64,000 nucleotides of DNA from JBIOXB01 sp050732395 (GTDB lineage: Bacteria > Zhuqueibacterota > Zhuqueibacteria > Zhuqueibacterales > Zhuqueibacteraceae), in contig JBOHQX010000408.1 of NCBI GenBank assembly GCA_050732395.1, forward strand, positions 1 to 64,000. Direction: 5' to 3'. Position numbers and translations under genes: made by a program. Below the pieces are notes generated by a model. The model was not told the DNA's origin and ran no database searches. It worked only from the letters and a program-made list of their open reading frames with translations. Each line of letters starts with the position of its first letter. Within the stretch, counting starts at the first letter, position 1. Of this stretch, positions 54,862-63,185 are shown piece after piece.

Positions 54862-55241
54862 CTATTGTTTAAAGCACAGTGTAGCAATCAAAGGGCGATG
54901 ATCTGATCCCAAACCGGTACCAGTAACGATTTGTTGGCAAGAAAGATGATGTGACAAAAAAATGTGATCAATTCTCAAAATAGGTGGAAAAAACTGAAAG
55001 TTTGGCCACGTTGTACAAAACCTGTTAAGATCCAATACCGTTTTACAAAAGCATACACTAAAATCGGGTAAGCAGGCAAATATAAAAAAGCTGTGAAGGA
55101 ATTGATCCAAATCAATATCATTGATGCATCATGTGCATAGTGACGCAAGGACAAGATTATTAGAAGCAAAAGAACGAGAATCCAACAACCGTAGTAAACA
55201 AAATTGGAATTCAAAGATTTTAATAACAAATCAAAAACCAT
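54862..55241 (-). pseudogene. EEP-family protein with internal deletion and frameshift
   Basis: GAGG precedes ATG 55241, eight bases after the hydrolase stop, so it was the second gene of an operon. The first frame encodes membrane segments (YYGCWILVLLLLIILSLRHY, and FTAFLYLPAYPILVYAFV). At about 55020 the frame changes and only the end of an endonuclease/exonuclease/phosphatase domain is left: TWPNFQFFPPILRIDHIFLS, then GLGSDHRPLIATL, with the catalytic SDH. Roughly 150 residues of the catalytic domain are missing. A diverged copy of the 5' end lies at 56366-56440. Confidence 0.65.
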
Positions 55242-55248
55242 CCTATCC

Positions 55249-55971
55249 TCATTTGCTCTTCCCAAGTCCATATTCATGTTTTCGAAGAAAGCTATCAATA
55301 ATTTCACGTGCCATCACAGGGTCCTTTTGCAATATCAAATGGGGTGCATCAAACAAAATACATTCTATATCAGAACGCAAACTGAGAATAACGTCGAGCG
55401 ATCTTTTAGTAACCAATTTATCCTTTGCTCCAAACAGATAAAGGATAGGCATCGAGCATTTGCATAATGCTTCTTTTGCATTCGTATGCAACACCAAATG
55501 AACGCGATAGTTAAAGACCTTTGGTTTCACCATTCGAAGAGCATGAAGAACATGCTCGACTTGATCCCCCGAAGCATCTTTTCCCAGCAAATATCTCCGA
55601 ATGAGGTTGCGCGGCATTGGGAATTTAAACAATGGGATCCACGCGAGATGGCGTGTCCATTTGCCTAAATAAGATAGGGGATTTTCAACAAAGGTTGCAA
55701 CAAGAACTAGGGCCTGCACGAATTCAGCTTTTGCAGCAGCTATTTCAAGAGCCAGGGGTCCTGCAAAGGATTCTGCCAGTAAAACGAAACTTTTGTTGGC
55801 AGGTATTCTTTCGATGACGTAGTTTTTGAGCTCGCTATAATTCATTAAAAGATGGGAGGGATAAGGTATGGTGAGGACATTTAAATAGGGAGGCAAAAGC
55901 TCAAGAAATGGGCCAAATAGAAGGCCCGTTCCATCTAAGCCGGGTAGCAGAATAATCATCAAATCAGACAT
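55249..55971 (-). CDS. Alpha/beta hydrolase
   Basis: A 240-residue hydrolase. LLPGLDGTGLLFGPFLELLP contains the oxyanion-hole region. The nucleophile elbow is LLAESFAGPLALE (Ser; the first Gly of GxSxG replaced by Ala). The acid is in LFGAKDKLVTKR and the His in FDAPHLILQ. No signal peptide. Substrate unknown; related proteins include esterases and acyltransferase-like hydrolases. The gene is AT-rich and placed between two copies of an ~85-bp sequence from the EEP-like gene, so the region has been rearranged. Confidence 0.8.
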   Translation of the reverse strand: MSDLMIILLPGLDGTGLLFGPFLELLPPYLNVLTIPYPSHLLMNYSELKNYVIERIPANKSFVLLAESFAGPLALEIAAAKAEFVQALVLVATFVENPLSYLGKWTRHLAWIPLFKFPMPRNLIRRYLLGKDASGDQVEHVLHALRMVKPKVFNYRVHLVLHTNAKEALCKCSMPILYLFGAKDKLVTKRSLDVILSLRSDIECILFDAPHLILQKDPVMAREIIDSFLRKHEYGLGKSK

Positions 55972-56273
55972 GGAGGTACATTATATTCTCTTCGGTGACC
56001 TGTTCTTTAACTGCAGATGTTTGACGACATTGTAGACTAACTAATACCGTGGTTTCAATGTTCCTTCAACAGGAAAAAAGTCTTAGAGATATCCGCCAGC
56101 TCTGGGATTCAATTCGTCTGGTCTTCTTAAGACATAGAACTTAGCCGTGGAAGGAGTATAAATTGGAAGATTATCATTCATCCAATCGAAGGCTCTAAAC
56201 TGTATTTGCTTATAAGAATTTATGCCCCTTTTCAGTCCAGCTGAAAAGTGAAGCTCTTTGAGCAGCAAAGCTC

Positions 56274-56341
56274 ACGCCCACGGAAATGGAACTCCCACGG
56301 AAAAAATTTTACTTCCGTGGGAGTTCTATTTCCGTGGGCGT
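56274..56341. repeat. 29-bp near-perfect hairpin
   Basis: The arm starting ACGCCCACGGAAATGGAACT (56274-56302) pairs with the arm ending TATTTCCGTGGGCGT (56313-56341), with a single mismatch and a 10-nt AT loop. Within each arm CCACGGAA occurs twice. It lies in the gap upstream of the hydrolase gene and downstream of the glycosyltransferase, so it may be a terminator for the latter. Confidence 0.85.
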
Positions 56342-56365
56342 AAATTTCAGAATTTTATTCTATAG

Positions 56366-56440
56366 CAAAAGAATAATAATCCAACAACTATAGTAAACAG
56401 GTTGGGAGTTCAAAGATTTTAATAAGAAATTGAAAGCCAT
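56366..56440 (-). pseudogene. Relic copy of the EEP-like gene 5' end
   Basis: The minus strand reads MAFNFLLKSLNSQPVYYSCW, then IIILLL and a stop. This closely parallels MVFDLLLKSLNSNFVYYGCW at the start of the EEP-like gene (55241). The matching DNA runs for about 85 bp. The copy has no downstream coding sequence. Confidence 0.65.
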
Positions 56441-56511
56441 CATAGCCACATCCCAACCGGATGATTGACACTTCCTGCCATCATGTTGCCTTGCCCCGAA
56501 ATAATCCCAAT

Positions 56512-57672
56512 TCACGCCGTATTGGTGCGTGCCGTGAATCGGTCCCCTCGCCAGGCAAACATTGCGAACTGCGCGCGTGTTGCAAAATAAACGATATAAA
56601 ATGGATGCAAGATTGCCGCCAGCGAAAAATAGCGCAGTAATTCCCTTTCTTGAAACCAACCCGCTGCCTGGAACAGATAAGCGTATTCAAAAACCGCTTT
56701 GCATGTGGCGCAAAATAAGGTGAAGCCAAAAATCCTGAACTGGCCCAGCAGGCTTGCCAATGTGCCAAGACAAAGCAGAAGATTTAAAAAATAAACCGCA
56801 ATCAACGCCAGTGTTATTTTCGGTTCGTAGAACCTGCCCTTGGAGGCATAGCGCGTGCGCTGCGCTTGCAGATCGTGCCACGAGGCCGGCGGCTTCACCG
56901 GCACATGCGTTACGGGATGCGCAACATAAGCGATTTTGCCCGCACGCCGCTCGTGCATCTTGTGGAGGAGCAAATCATCATCGCCGGAAATCCAATGCGA
57001 GATGCCCTCGAATCCTTCCACCGAAAAAAATGCGTCACGGCGATATCCCAAATTGCTGCCCGTGCACGTCAGCGGTCTTCCCGCGCCGATGCTGCCTGCT
57101 GCAATAGCGGCATGCGAAAAATATTCCAGCGCCAAAATTTCTTGCGCCAGACCATCGCGCGGGTAGTAAGGCGAATAACCACACACCATGGCGACGCCGG
57201 GTTGAAACCGCGCCGCCATTTCCGCCGCCCAATTCTCTCCGGGAATGCCGTCGGCGTCGGTCAATAGAATGATTTCGCTGGCCGTATGCCGCAACGCCAA
57301 ATCCAGTGCGCGTTTTTTCGGCGCGAAACCGGCGACCTGGTTGTCGACTCGAAAATAATGCACATGTGCATGTTGCGCTGCAAAGGCGCGCAGCAATTGT
57401 TCCGTCCGGTCGCTGGAACGATCGTCGACCAGGACAATTTCAAGCTTCTCGGCGGGATAATTTTGGCGGGCAAGCGCGGGCAATAAATCAAGCAGATTTT
57501 TTTCTTCATTGCGAGCGCAGACGACGATCGTGACGGTGGGAAAATCGTTCGTGCCGCGGTTTGCGCGGAGGGATAGACTGGCGCGCCGCTCACACGCCAA
57601 ACCGCGGGCCAGCCACTGCAGCCCGCACACGTAGGTAACACACAGGAGCGCCAGCACCACCGGGAAGATCAT
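56512..57672 (-). CDS. Family 2 glycosyltransferase (membrane)
   Basis: A 386-residue GT2 enzyme with an N-terminal membrane segment and two or three at the C-terminus (ITLALIAVYFLNLLLCLGTL and following). The GT-A core reads TVTIVVCARNEEKNLLDLLP, EIVLVDDRSSDRTEQLL, ILLTDADGIPGENWA (the DxD-type metal site), SNLGYRRDAFFSVEGF and ISGDDDLLLHKMHE (catalytic Asp region). The end, ARTNTA, is atypical and runs into a remnant motif, so the true C-terminus may have been altered. It starts with ATGA over the phosphatase stop, so the two are coupled. Probable role: polysaccharide or glycolipid synthesis at the inner membrane. Confidence 0.9.
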   Translation of the reverse strand: MIFPVVLALLCVTYVCGLQWLARGLACERRASLSLRANRGTNDFPTVTIVVCARNEEKNLLDLLPALARQNYPAEKLEIVLVDDRSSDRTEQLLRAFAAQHAHVHYFRVDNQVAGFAPKKRALDLALRHTASEIILLTDADGIPGENWAAEMAARFQPGVAMVCGYSPYYPRDGLAQEILALEYFSHAAIAAGSIGAGRPLTCTGSNLGYRRDAFFSVEGFEGISHWISGDDDLLLHKMHERRAGKIAYVAHPVTHVPVKPPASWHDLQAQRTRYASKGRFYEPKITLALIAVYFLNLLLCLGTLASLLGQFRIFGFTLFCATCKAVFEYAYLFQAAGWFQERELLRYFSLAAILHPFYIVYFATRAQFAMFAWRGDRFTARTNTA

Positions 57673-58691
57673 GCGGAAGCCGCAACTTTACCGGTCACAA
57701 TAGTGATATCGTCATGAGGCGCGGCTCCGGCGAATTGGTGCAGAGCCAGGCGCAGGGCTTCCAGCAATCCCTGTGGTGTCTCATCGGCATGCCCTTTGAC
57801 GAGCTCGGCCAGGCGCTCTTCGCCAAATTCCTCTTCAGCGACGTTCCGGGCTTCTGTGACGCCGTCTGTATAAAACAACAACACGTCGCCGGCATCCAAC
57901 TGCACCGCATTCATTTCAAATTTAAAATTCTCGGTCAAACCAATAGCGGCGCCGGTGGGCTGGAGCCATTTTAAGTCATGGTTGCGCCGCAACAACAGGG
58001 GCGGATGATGTCCGGCGTTACAGTATTCCAGCACGCGCGTTTGGGGATCATAACGTACCAAAAACAGCGTGACGAATTTGATCAAATGAACGTTGTGACA
58101 AAACAATGCATTTAAGCGCCGCACCACTTCCGCCGGCGATTCGTGCTCCGGCACCAATATGCGCAAGGCCGCCTGCAGGCTGGCCATCAACATGCTGGCA
58201 GGCAAACCCTTTCCCATGACGTCGGCGATGGCCCAGCCGTGCGCGCCGTCGCGGAAGCGAAAGAAATCAAAATAGTCTCCGCCCACCACTTGCGCCGGCT
58301 GAATGAAAGCCGCGAGGCGCAGGCCAGGAACCGAGGGCAGTTGTTGCGGCAGCAAGGCTTTTTGCACTTTGTGCGAAAGCTGCAACTCGGCTTCGAGCTG
58401 TCGTTTTTGTTCGTCGGAATAATGGTCGATGCAGACACAGGCCGTGAAATCCATTTCCAGCCGGTCGGTTTCGACGTAATCGTGACAGACTTCACAAAGC
58501 CCTAGCGTCTTGTCCTTGGCTTTCGCCAGCGCGACCTCGAGCGTTTGCAAATGAGCCTGCACGGCCTTTTCATCGGAGGGGCCGAGATGAATTTGTTTTT
58601 TGGCGGGAGGCGTGCGTTGCAGCCAGTCCGCCAGATTCTGCTGCTGGCGCTGCAGGTTTTCGCGGAAGCGTTGCAGGATTTTTGTGTCCAT
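57669..58691 (-). CDS. SpoIIE-type PP2C phosphatase with zinc-finger N-terminus
   Basis: About 340 residues; GGAGG eight bases before ATG 58691 supports the start. Residues ~45-100 look like a DksA/TraR zinc finger: LGLCEVCHDYVETDRLEMDF, then ACVCIDHY (four Cys). The rest is a SpoIIE/RsbU phosphatase: VVGGDYFDFFRF (metal Asp), GWAIADVMGKGLPASMLMAS, YCNAGHHPPLLL, LLFYTDGVTEARN and PHDDITIVTG, with all expected metal Asp. Such enzymes usually act on anti-anti-sigma factors, with a sensor at the N-terminus. Here a DksA-type finger replaces it, which is unusual. It is coupled to the glycosyltransferase gene. Confidence 0.88.
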   Translation of the reverse strand: MDTKILQRFRENLQRQQQNLADWLQRTPPAKKQIHLGPSDEKAVQAHLQTLEVALAKAKDKTLGLCEVCHDYVETDRLEMDFTACVCIDHYSDEQKRQLEAELQLSHKVQKALLPQQLPSVPGLRLAAFIQPAQVVGGDYFDFFRFRDGAHGWAIADVMGKGLPASMLMASLQAALRILVPEHESPAEVVRRLNALFCHNVHLIKFVTLFLVRYDPQTRVLEYCNAGHHPPLLLRRNHDLKWLQPTGAAIGLTENFKFEMNAVQLDAGDVLLFYTDGVTEARNVAEEEFGEERLAELVKGHADETPQGLLEALRLALHQFAGAAPHDDITIVTGKVAASA

Positions 58692-59160
58692 AGAATGACC
58701 TCCAAAATGACGCCTTATTGTACGCAGATCAAGCGAGGTGGGTTGCACTGTAACGTCGTGCTGGCGCAGAAACAGAACAACGTGCCAAGGGATCCCTATA
58801 AAAATCTTTGCGCAATCTCTGCGTAGTCTTTGCGTGAGACATAAAACCCATGCACAACGAACCGACTTTACCTTAACTGCGCCTGGCAGACAAGCGACTC
58901 GGTGTTTTGTTCACTTCAGTAAGCGTCTGATGAATGACGAGATCACGCGCATCGCCAACGGTATGCCCGGCAAAAGGAGTCATCACGCAGAGCATCGCAA
59001 AGGATCGCAAAGAAAAACTCTGGTTGAAATTTGCTCTGTATCCTGCCCTTGCGGAATTGTGCCTTTTCGCTTTGATGGCGGCTTGCCCACGTTGGGCGAT
59101 TTGCCATTCAAGCTTGGTGCTGGGCGTTTTGACCCTGAAGGGTCTACTACGGGCGCGCAC
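58692..59160. other. Gene-free stretch with CTTTGCG-type repeats
   Basis: Two inverted relatives of the CGCAAAGACGCAGAG repeat flank this gap: ATCTTTGCGCAATCTCTGCG at 58803 onward and CACGCAGAGCATCGCAAAGG at 58984 onward. Between them no gene is supported. The last 150 bp include a degenerate frame with no start. The promoter of the phosphatase-glycosyltransferase pair must lie near 58700-58790 but was not settled. Confidence 0.5.
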
Positions 59161-60681
59161 TCAAAAATCGGCGCGGAGCGCAAACATGGCAAGGCGGAGA
59201 TCGTTTTTTGCGCCGGAAACAAAGTTTGCATTGGTTTGATGGTCCCAGTCGAATGCCAGCGCGACATAAATGTCGCGCCACAATTGATCTTCTATTTCGA
59301 AATGAACACTGCTGGTCTTGATGATCGTGCCTTGTAGAAATCCCTTGGAAAGCCCGTCGCTCTCTTGATGCGGGGTGAAAATATCACCCACGCCTTTGCG
59401 TAGATAGCGGAATTGCGCGGCGAGACGGAGGTCACGATGCGGTTGCCAGCCCAGATGCAACAGCACGCGATCGGCATTCGGCCCGAAGCGCGCACCCAGG
59501 CCTTCGCCGTCCTGCTCGTAGACGTTTTCCGGTTTTTCATGCGTGTACACGTAGGGATCGATGCGGCTGTATTCCAGTCTCGCGTCCGCCGTTTGCCAGC
59601 CGAATGGTTGATACCAAAATACGCCGGCAAGATATGCGAGCTTGTTACCATAATAAGTGCCGAGCGGATATTCCAGGCTCAAATCGTCGACGAAAATCTC
59701 GCCATAAAATTTCGCGCGCGGCAAGGGGAAATACGAAAAGTCCAGCGTAAGCACGTTGTTGTCTTTGTCGCCGAGCAGGTGTTCGGCGGCGTGATAAAGC
59801 ATGAAGGGATTGAGATACGCAAACTCGGCGGAGCGATTGCCGTAAATCACCGTTTCGCCAATGCCGAACAAGAAATTGCGCAGCGGCTGAATTTCCAACC
59901 GGTGCGCGGCGAGAAACTTCTGCTGCTCCGCGCGCACCTCGGCATGTGCAAAAATAAACCGAAACTTGCGCCAGCGCGCATCCAGGCGAACGAGATTGAA
60001 CGGTTGATTGAGGCGCGACACCGCGAGCTGCGTGAGTGGGCTGAGATTCCAGGAAAACAGGTTGCGGCCGGCTTCTAATTCGAACCAACGCAAATCCAAA
60101 CGGGCGTAGGCAATGGCGGTTTCGCGAAACGCCGAGCTGCCTGAAAGCGTGACCGGCGCGCCGCTGCCGGGAACGAAGGTTTCCGAGGAGTCCGCCGTGC
60201 CGCGCTCGAGTGCGTTGCTGAAATCCACGGCCACCAGCAAGCGCGGCGGCAATTGCGCACGCAAACGGCCGCCCACACGCGTGCGGGAAATATTCGTCTC
60301 GTTGCTGTCGCTTTGCCCGCGCTGAAACTCAAAATGCTGGAGACCATAGAGGTCGGCGAAGATTTGTGCCTCGCCTTCTTCGTAACGCAGCACGTGACGC
60401 TCCGCACCCGGGTGCGCTCTTGCGCCCAACGGCGGATCGGTAAATTCTGCAAGATATTGCCGCACCAGTGCAGCGTCCGCTTTTGAAAGCGGCAAGGCTT
60501 CCACTTCCTGTAGAATTTGCAAAACCTGGGCCCGCTTGACGGGAATCACGTGCAGGTCGAGAGCGCGGTGCGGCAGCATGACGGCGAGTCTCTCCAGCAG
60601 GAAATACACGCCATGCTGCAATGGCACGTCCGCAGTTTGCGCCTGCAATGAGGACGCAGGTGCGATCAACAAAAATAGCAT
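59161..60681 (-). CDS. Wzi-like outer-membrane capsule-assembly protein
   Basis: About 506 residues from ATG 60681, or up to 541 from 60786. The nearer start leaves a short signal (LFLLIAPASSLQAQ); the longer N-terminus is translated from a CGCAAAGACGCAGAG-type repeat and is doubtful. The N-part carries a helical region, as Wzi does. The barrel includes GETVIYGNRSAEFAYLNPFM, then LYHAAEHLLGDKDNN, as in the Capsule_assemb_Wzi family, and ends in MFALRADF with a terminal Phe. Wzi anchors group 1 capsule on the surface. Relatives in this phylum may have another glycan as ligand. Its neighbours (flippase-like, glycosyltransferase) suit that role. Confidence 0.85.
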   Translation of the reverse strand: MLFLLIAPASSLQAQTADVPLQHGVYFLLERLAVMLPHRALDLHVIPVKRAQVLQILQEVEALPLSKADAALVRQYLAEFTDPPLGARAHPGAERHVLRYEEGEAQIFADLYGLQHFEFQRGQSDSNETNISRTRVGGRLRAQLPPRLLVAVDFSNALERGTADSSETFVPGSGAPVTLSGSSAFRETAIAYARLDLRWFELEAGRNLFSWNLSPLTQLAVSRLNQPFNLVRLDARWRKFRFIFAHAEVRAEQQKFLAAHRLEIQPLRNFLFGIGETVIYGNRSAEFAYLNPFMLYHAAEHLLGDKDNNVLTLDFSYFPLPRAKFYGEIFVDDLSLEYPLGTYYGNKLAYLAGVFWYQPFGWQTADARLEYSRIDPYVYTHEKPENVYEQDGEGLGARFGPNADRVLLHLGWQPHRDLRLAAQFRYLRKGVGDIFTPHQESDGLSKGFLQGTIIKTSSVHFEIEDQLWRDIYVALAFDWDHQTNANFVSGAKNDLRLAMFALRADF

Positions 60682-60723
60682 CGCACACCATGTGCCGGAC
60701 ACGCGAGGAGAAATAAACAATAG

Positions 60724-60760
60724 CGCACGCAAAGACGCAGAGTCGCAAAATGAAGCCACC
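60724..60760. repeat. CGCAAAGACGCAGAG-type repeat over the Wzi-like gene 5' end
   Basis: CGCACGCAAAGACGCAGAGT at 60724 onward is another copy of the dispersed repeat at 11582. It lies where the longest version of the Wzi-like frame would begin, so the insertion probably created a false N-terminal extension. Confidence 0.6.
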
Positions 60761-60776
60761 AAGCGCCCAATGTTCT

Positions 60777-61757
60777 TCAGCAGCATCTCTGGTCTTCACT
60801 TTTCCGAATCCATATCCACAGCAACCCTGCGAGCGCCGGCAGCACCAGGTTAAAGACGAACAGCGCTAAGCTGGCATGAAGCGCAGCCGGCGCCGGAACG
60901 TTCAAGGCGGCGAAGAAAAAAACGGCCATGCCTTCGCGCACGCCGAGCTCTCCAATGGTGAACGGCAGTGCGTTTTTGAGAAAGAATACAGCCGCCGCGC
61001 TGGCCAAAGCCGGCGTAAAATCGACGGCACAGAAACCGCGTACCAGAACAGCCATTTGCAGGCAATAAGTCACCACGAACAAAAATGAAAACAAATAAAT
61101 GGCGATCAACCGCGGCGCCGCCACCTGCCACTCGTCCGTGCCAGCTCGGTCTTTTTTCAGGGGGAAGCGGCGCAGTAAATTTCGCCAGCGGCAAAACAGC
61201 GACGGCAGAAGAAGCGTCATGTTCAGAATCAAAAACACAGCTGCGGCAACCCATGCCAGCCACCGCCATCTTCCGGATAGCACATTCTTGTTCATGAGAT
61301 AAACCAGCGCCAGGCTTCCAACCCAAGCATTGACGAGCAAGGCGTGAATTTTGTCCATCGCCGACAAGAAGAAGACCTCGTCTTTGGGAAGCTGCGGCAC
61401 ATACAGCGCACGCCCCAGCTCGCCCCAGCGGCCGGGCGTGAGCAAGCCCAACGGAAAACCGGCAAAAAGTGAATAAAGTGATACCTGCACCGGACAATGG
61501 GGCTGCGCCAGACGCAATAAGGCATGCCATTTTAAAAATTGCAGGCCAATATTCAACGGCAGCAACACGACGGCAAGCGCCAGCCAGCCCGGATGCAAAT
61601 GACGCCACGCACTCGCCGGCTCCTGGGCGCGTAAATAATCCCACAGCCAAACGACAAACGCAAGCGTCAGCGTCAGCTTGAAGCCATACAATACGCGCGC
61701 GTCAGATAAAAAGGCCGATCCCTTGATTGCAATTCTTGCAGATATCGATCGTTTCAC
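60777..61757 (-). CDS. Flippase-like / lysylphosphatidylglycerol-synthase TM family protein
   Basis: About 326 residues with 8 or so hydrophobic segments. The family (PF03706-like) is shown by FLKWHALLRLA, FAGFPLGLLTPGRWGELGRA (the conserved Gly-Pro-Gly-Arg-x-Gly-Glu loop) and LPFTIGELGVREGMAVFFF. Family members include AglD/flippase-like and MprF TM proteins that handle lipid-linked glycans. It overlaps the radical SAM gene upstream by 56 bp and the Wzi-like frame downstream slightly. The GTG start is not supported by a clear ribosome-binding site. Confidence 0.87.
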   Translation of the reverse strand: MKRSISARIAIKGSAFLSDARVLYGFKLTLTLAFVVWLWDYLRAQEPASAWRHLHPGWLALAVVLLPLNIGLQFLKWHALLRLAQPHCPVQVSLYSLFAGFPLGLLTPGRWGELGRALYVPQLPKDEVFFLSAMDKIHALLVNAWVGSLALVYLMNKNVLSGRWRWLAWVAAAVFLILNMTLLLPSLFCRWRNLLRRFPLKKDRAGTDEWQVAAPRLIAIYLFSFLFVVTYCLQMAVLVRGFCAVDFTPALASAAAVFFLKNALPFTIGELGVREGMAVFFFAALNVPAPAALHASLALFVFNLVLPALAGLLWIWIRKSEDQRCC

Positions 61758-62814
61758 GGCGGGTCAACATGTTTTGGCGGAATTGTGAGTAGGTTTTGGC
61801 ATTCCAGATCGTGGTGAAGCTGGTGTCGTGCAGCGCGCCGGTTGTATGATGGCCGTTTTTGTCGAAGCAGCACGGCACGACCGTTCCGTCCCAATTCACC
61901 ATCGTGGTGAGCCAAGGCCTCATGCACACGCCCCGGCCCCCTCGTTTCACGACAAAATCATTCTCCCTGAGATGATAGCGACGATAACGCTCGCCGCGTG
62001 GGAGCCATTCCTGCGCTTCTTCAAAAGTCTCTACCTGAATGTTTTTCTTGAGGAGCCTGTCCACTTCCAGCTCGCGAGCAAGCCGCGCCATGGCCTGGAT
62101 TTCATGCTCGTTGTGCCGCATCACCAGAAACTGCATGTAAATGAAAGGCGTTTTGCGGCGCAGACGCTTTTTGGCCGCGGCCAAATTGCGAATACCGTCC
62201 TTGACTTTTTCGAGCGAACCGCCGGCGCGATAATGGGCATACGTTTCCTGGGTCGCGCCATCGACCGAGACAATCAGCGTGTCGATGCCGCTGCGCACGA
62301 CCGCCTCGGCGTTTTCAGCATCGAAGTAGTGGGCATTGGTGCTGGTGGTCACATAGATGCCGCGCTGCTTGGCAAAGGCCACAAAGTCGTTGAACTGCCG
62401 GTGCAAATACGGCTCTCCTTGATTGAAGAAGACGAGATAGAGCACCCGCTCGCCGATTTCATCGATCAAGCTTTTGTAGGTTTCAAAATCCATGCGGCCG
62501 TAAGGGCGTTCCATGGAGCCGTTGCCGGTGACACAGAGCGGGCAGCGCAGATTACAAATATTTGTCGGTTCGATGGTCAACACCGGCGGCACACCCCACA
62601 CCTTGTGCCTTTTGGTTATTGCCGAAAACAGAAACGAGATCGAGGCCTGTGCGACGTTCCAAATACGTTTGAGAGTAAGAGCTCTCAGCAACTGGCGAAA
62701 AGAGACTTCTTTGCCAAATCCAAAATTCCATGGAGAGCCGGCATTCGGCTGCTCGGCGGAAGGCGAAGGAGACTCCTTGACTGCCTCCAGAATGGGAAGT
62801 GTGGTCATGTTCAT
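61702..62814 (-). CDS. Radical SAM / SPASM-domain protein
   Basis: A 370-residue protein. The radical SAM core has EPTNICNLRCPLCVTGNG (Cx3Cx2C, residues ~88-105), which ligates a 4Fe-4S cluster and S-adenosylmethionine, and a conserved FFNQGEPYLHRQF strand and DTLIVSVDGATQETY. The C-terminal SPASM part has MRPWLTTMVNWDGTVVPCCF and ICKNCNQG, with Cys for further clusters. The N-terminal ~60 residues are an extra helix-rich region (SFRQLLRALTLKRIWNVAQA). SPASM enzymes modify peptides or sugars; this group, next to lipid/glycan genes, could act on a lipid-linked glycan precursor. Substrate unknown. Confidence 0.9.
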   Translation of the reverse strand: MNMTTLPILEAVKESPSPSAEQPNAGSPWNFGFGKEVSFRQLLRALTLKRIWNVAQASISFLFSAITKRHKVWGVPPVLTIEPTNICNLRCPLCVTGNGSMERPYGRMDFETYKSLIDEIGERVLYLVFFNQGEPYLHRQFNDFVAFAKQRGIYVTTSTNAHYFDAENAEAVVRSGIDTLIVSVDGATQETYAHYRAGGSLEKVKDGIRNLAAAKKRLRRKTPFIYMQFLVMRHNEHEIQAMARLARELEVDRLLKKNIQVETFEEAQEWLPRGERYRRYHLRENDFVVKRGGRGVCMRPWLTTMVNWDGTVVPCCFDKNGHHTTGALHDTSFTTIWNAKTYSQFRQNMLTRRETIDICKNCNQGIGLFI

Positions 62815-63119
62815 ACGCTTAGTGAGTTAAACTCAGCATAGAATCCAGAGAGGTTCCAGACAGGATTAACAAGATTTACAAGATGTAAAGCGGCACTGTC
62901 AGTCGTGTCCACAGGGAAGCGACCGGCAGTGGCTGCTGTTTCGAGTTTGACCGTCACCTGGCGTAGTTGGTACGGATTGAAATGTATCCCGGGAAATGTG
63001 TAAAAGCGACTACGGCCTATTCAAGTAAAACGGCGGCAAAGTATAGAAACCGCCGCGCAAAGGCAAGGGAATTCTCGGGCACTGCATGCCTCGATTCTAT
63101 GAACTTTTCAAAAAATAAC
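62815..63119. other. Gene-free stretch before the MarR gene
   Basis: This is the divergent gap between the radical SAM gene and the MarR gene (371 bp in all, with the promoter and operators at its right end). No gene or repeat is convincing. A short run GGATTAACAAGATTTACAAG at 62864 onward resembles loosely repeated AT-rich words. Confidence 0.45.
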
Positions 63120-63149
63120 TTGACAACGTGTGTCAGCATTTTGTATATT
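63120..63149 (+). promoter_or_regulatory. Promoter of the MarR-family gene
   Basis: TTGACA (63120-63125) is a perfect -35 box. After 18 bp comes TATATT (63144-63149). It lies 37 bp upstream of the MarR start. Confidence 0.7.
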
Positions 63150-63151
63150 TG

Positions 63152-63182
63152 GTTGTAATTTACAACTATTGTGCAATACAAT
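63152..63182 (+). promoter_or_regulatory. Two palindromic candidate MarR operators
   Basis: GTTGTAATTTACAAC (63152-63166) is a perfect palindrome around a central T. ATTGTGCAATACAAT (63168-63182) is a second inverted repeat (ATTGT/ACAAT). They lie just after the -10 box and end four bases before the start codon, where a bound MarR dimer would block transcription. Autoregulation is the usual mode for this family. Confidence 0.65.
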
Positions 63183-63185
63183 TAA

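Larger units (their letters stand above)
55972..56511. other. Gene-poor stretch with hairpin and duplicated gene 5' end
   Basis: No intact gene. A 61-residue minus-strand frame (56083-56268) ends in RAFDWMNDNLPIYTPSTAKF and has no known relative; it may be a fragment. A strong hairpin lies at 56274-56341. Then comes the relic copy of the EEP-like gene start (56366-56440) and the RHS-core-like motif near the glycosyltransferase end. Confidence 0.5.

Noticed and set aside
58870..59160. Possible small genes in the gap after the Wzi-like gene
   Set aside because: No start signals and no recognisable motif; the sequence is dominated by dispersed repeats.
61828..62841. Plus-strand open frame of 337 codons
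   Set aside because: It is the antisense shadow of the radical SAM gene, whose motifs are unmistakable.
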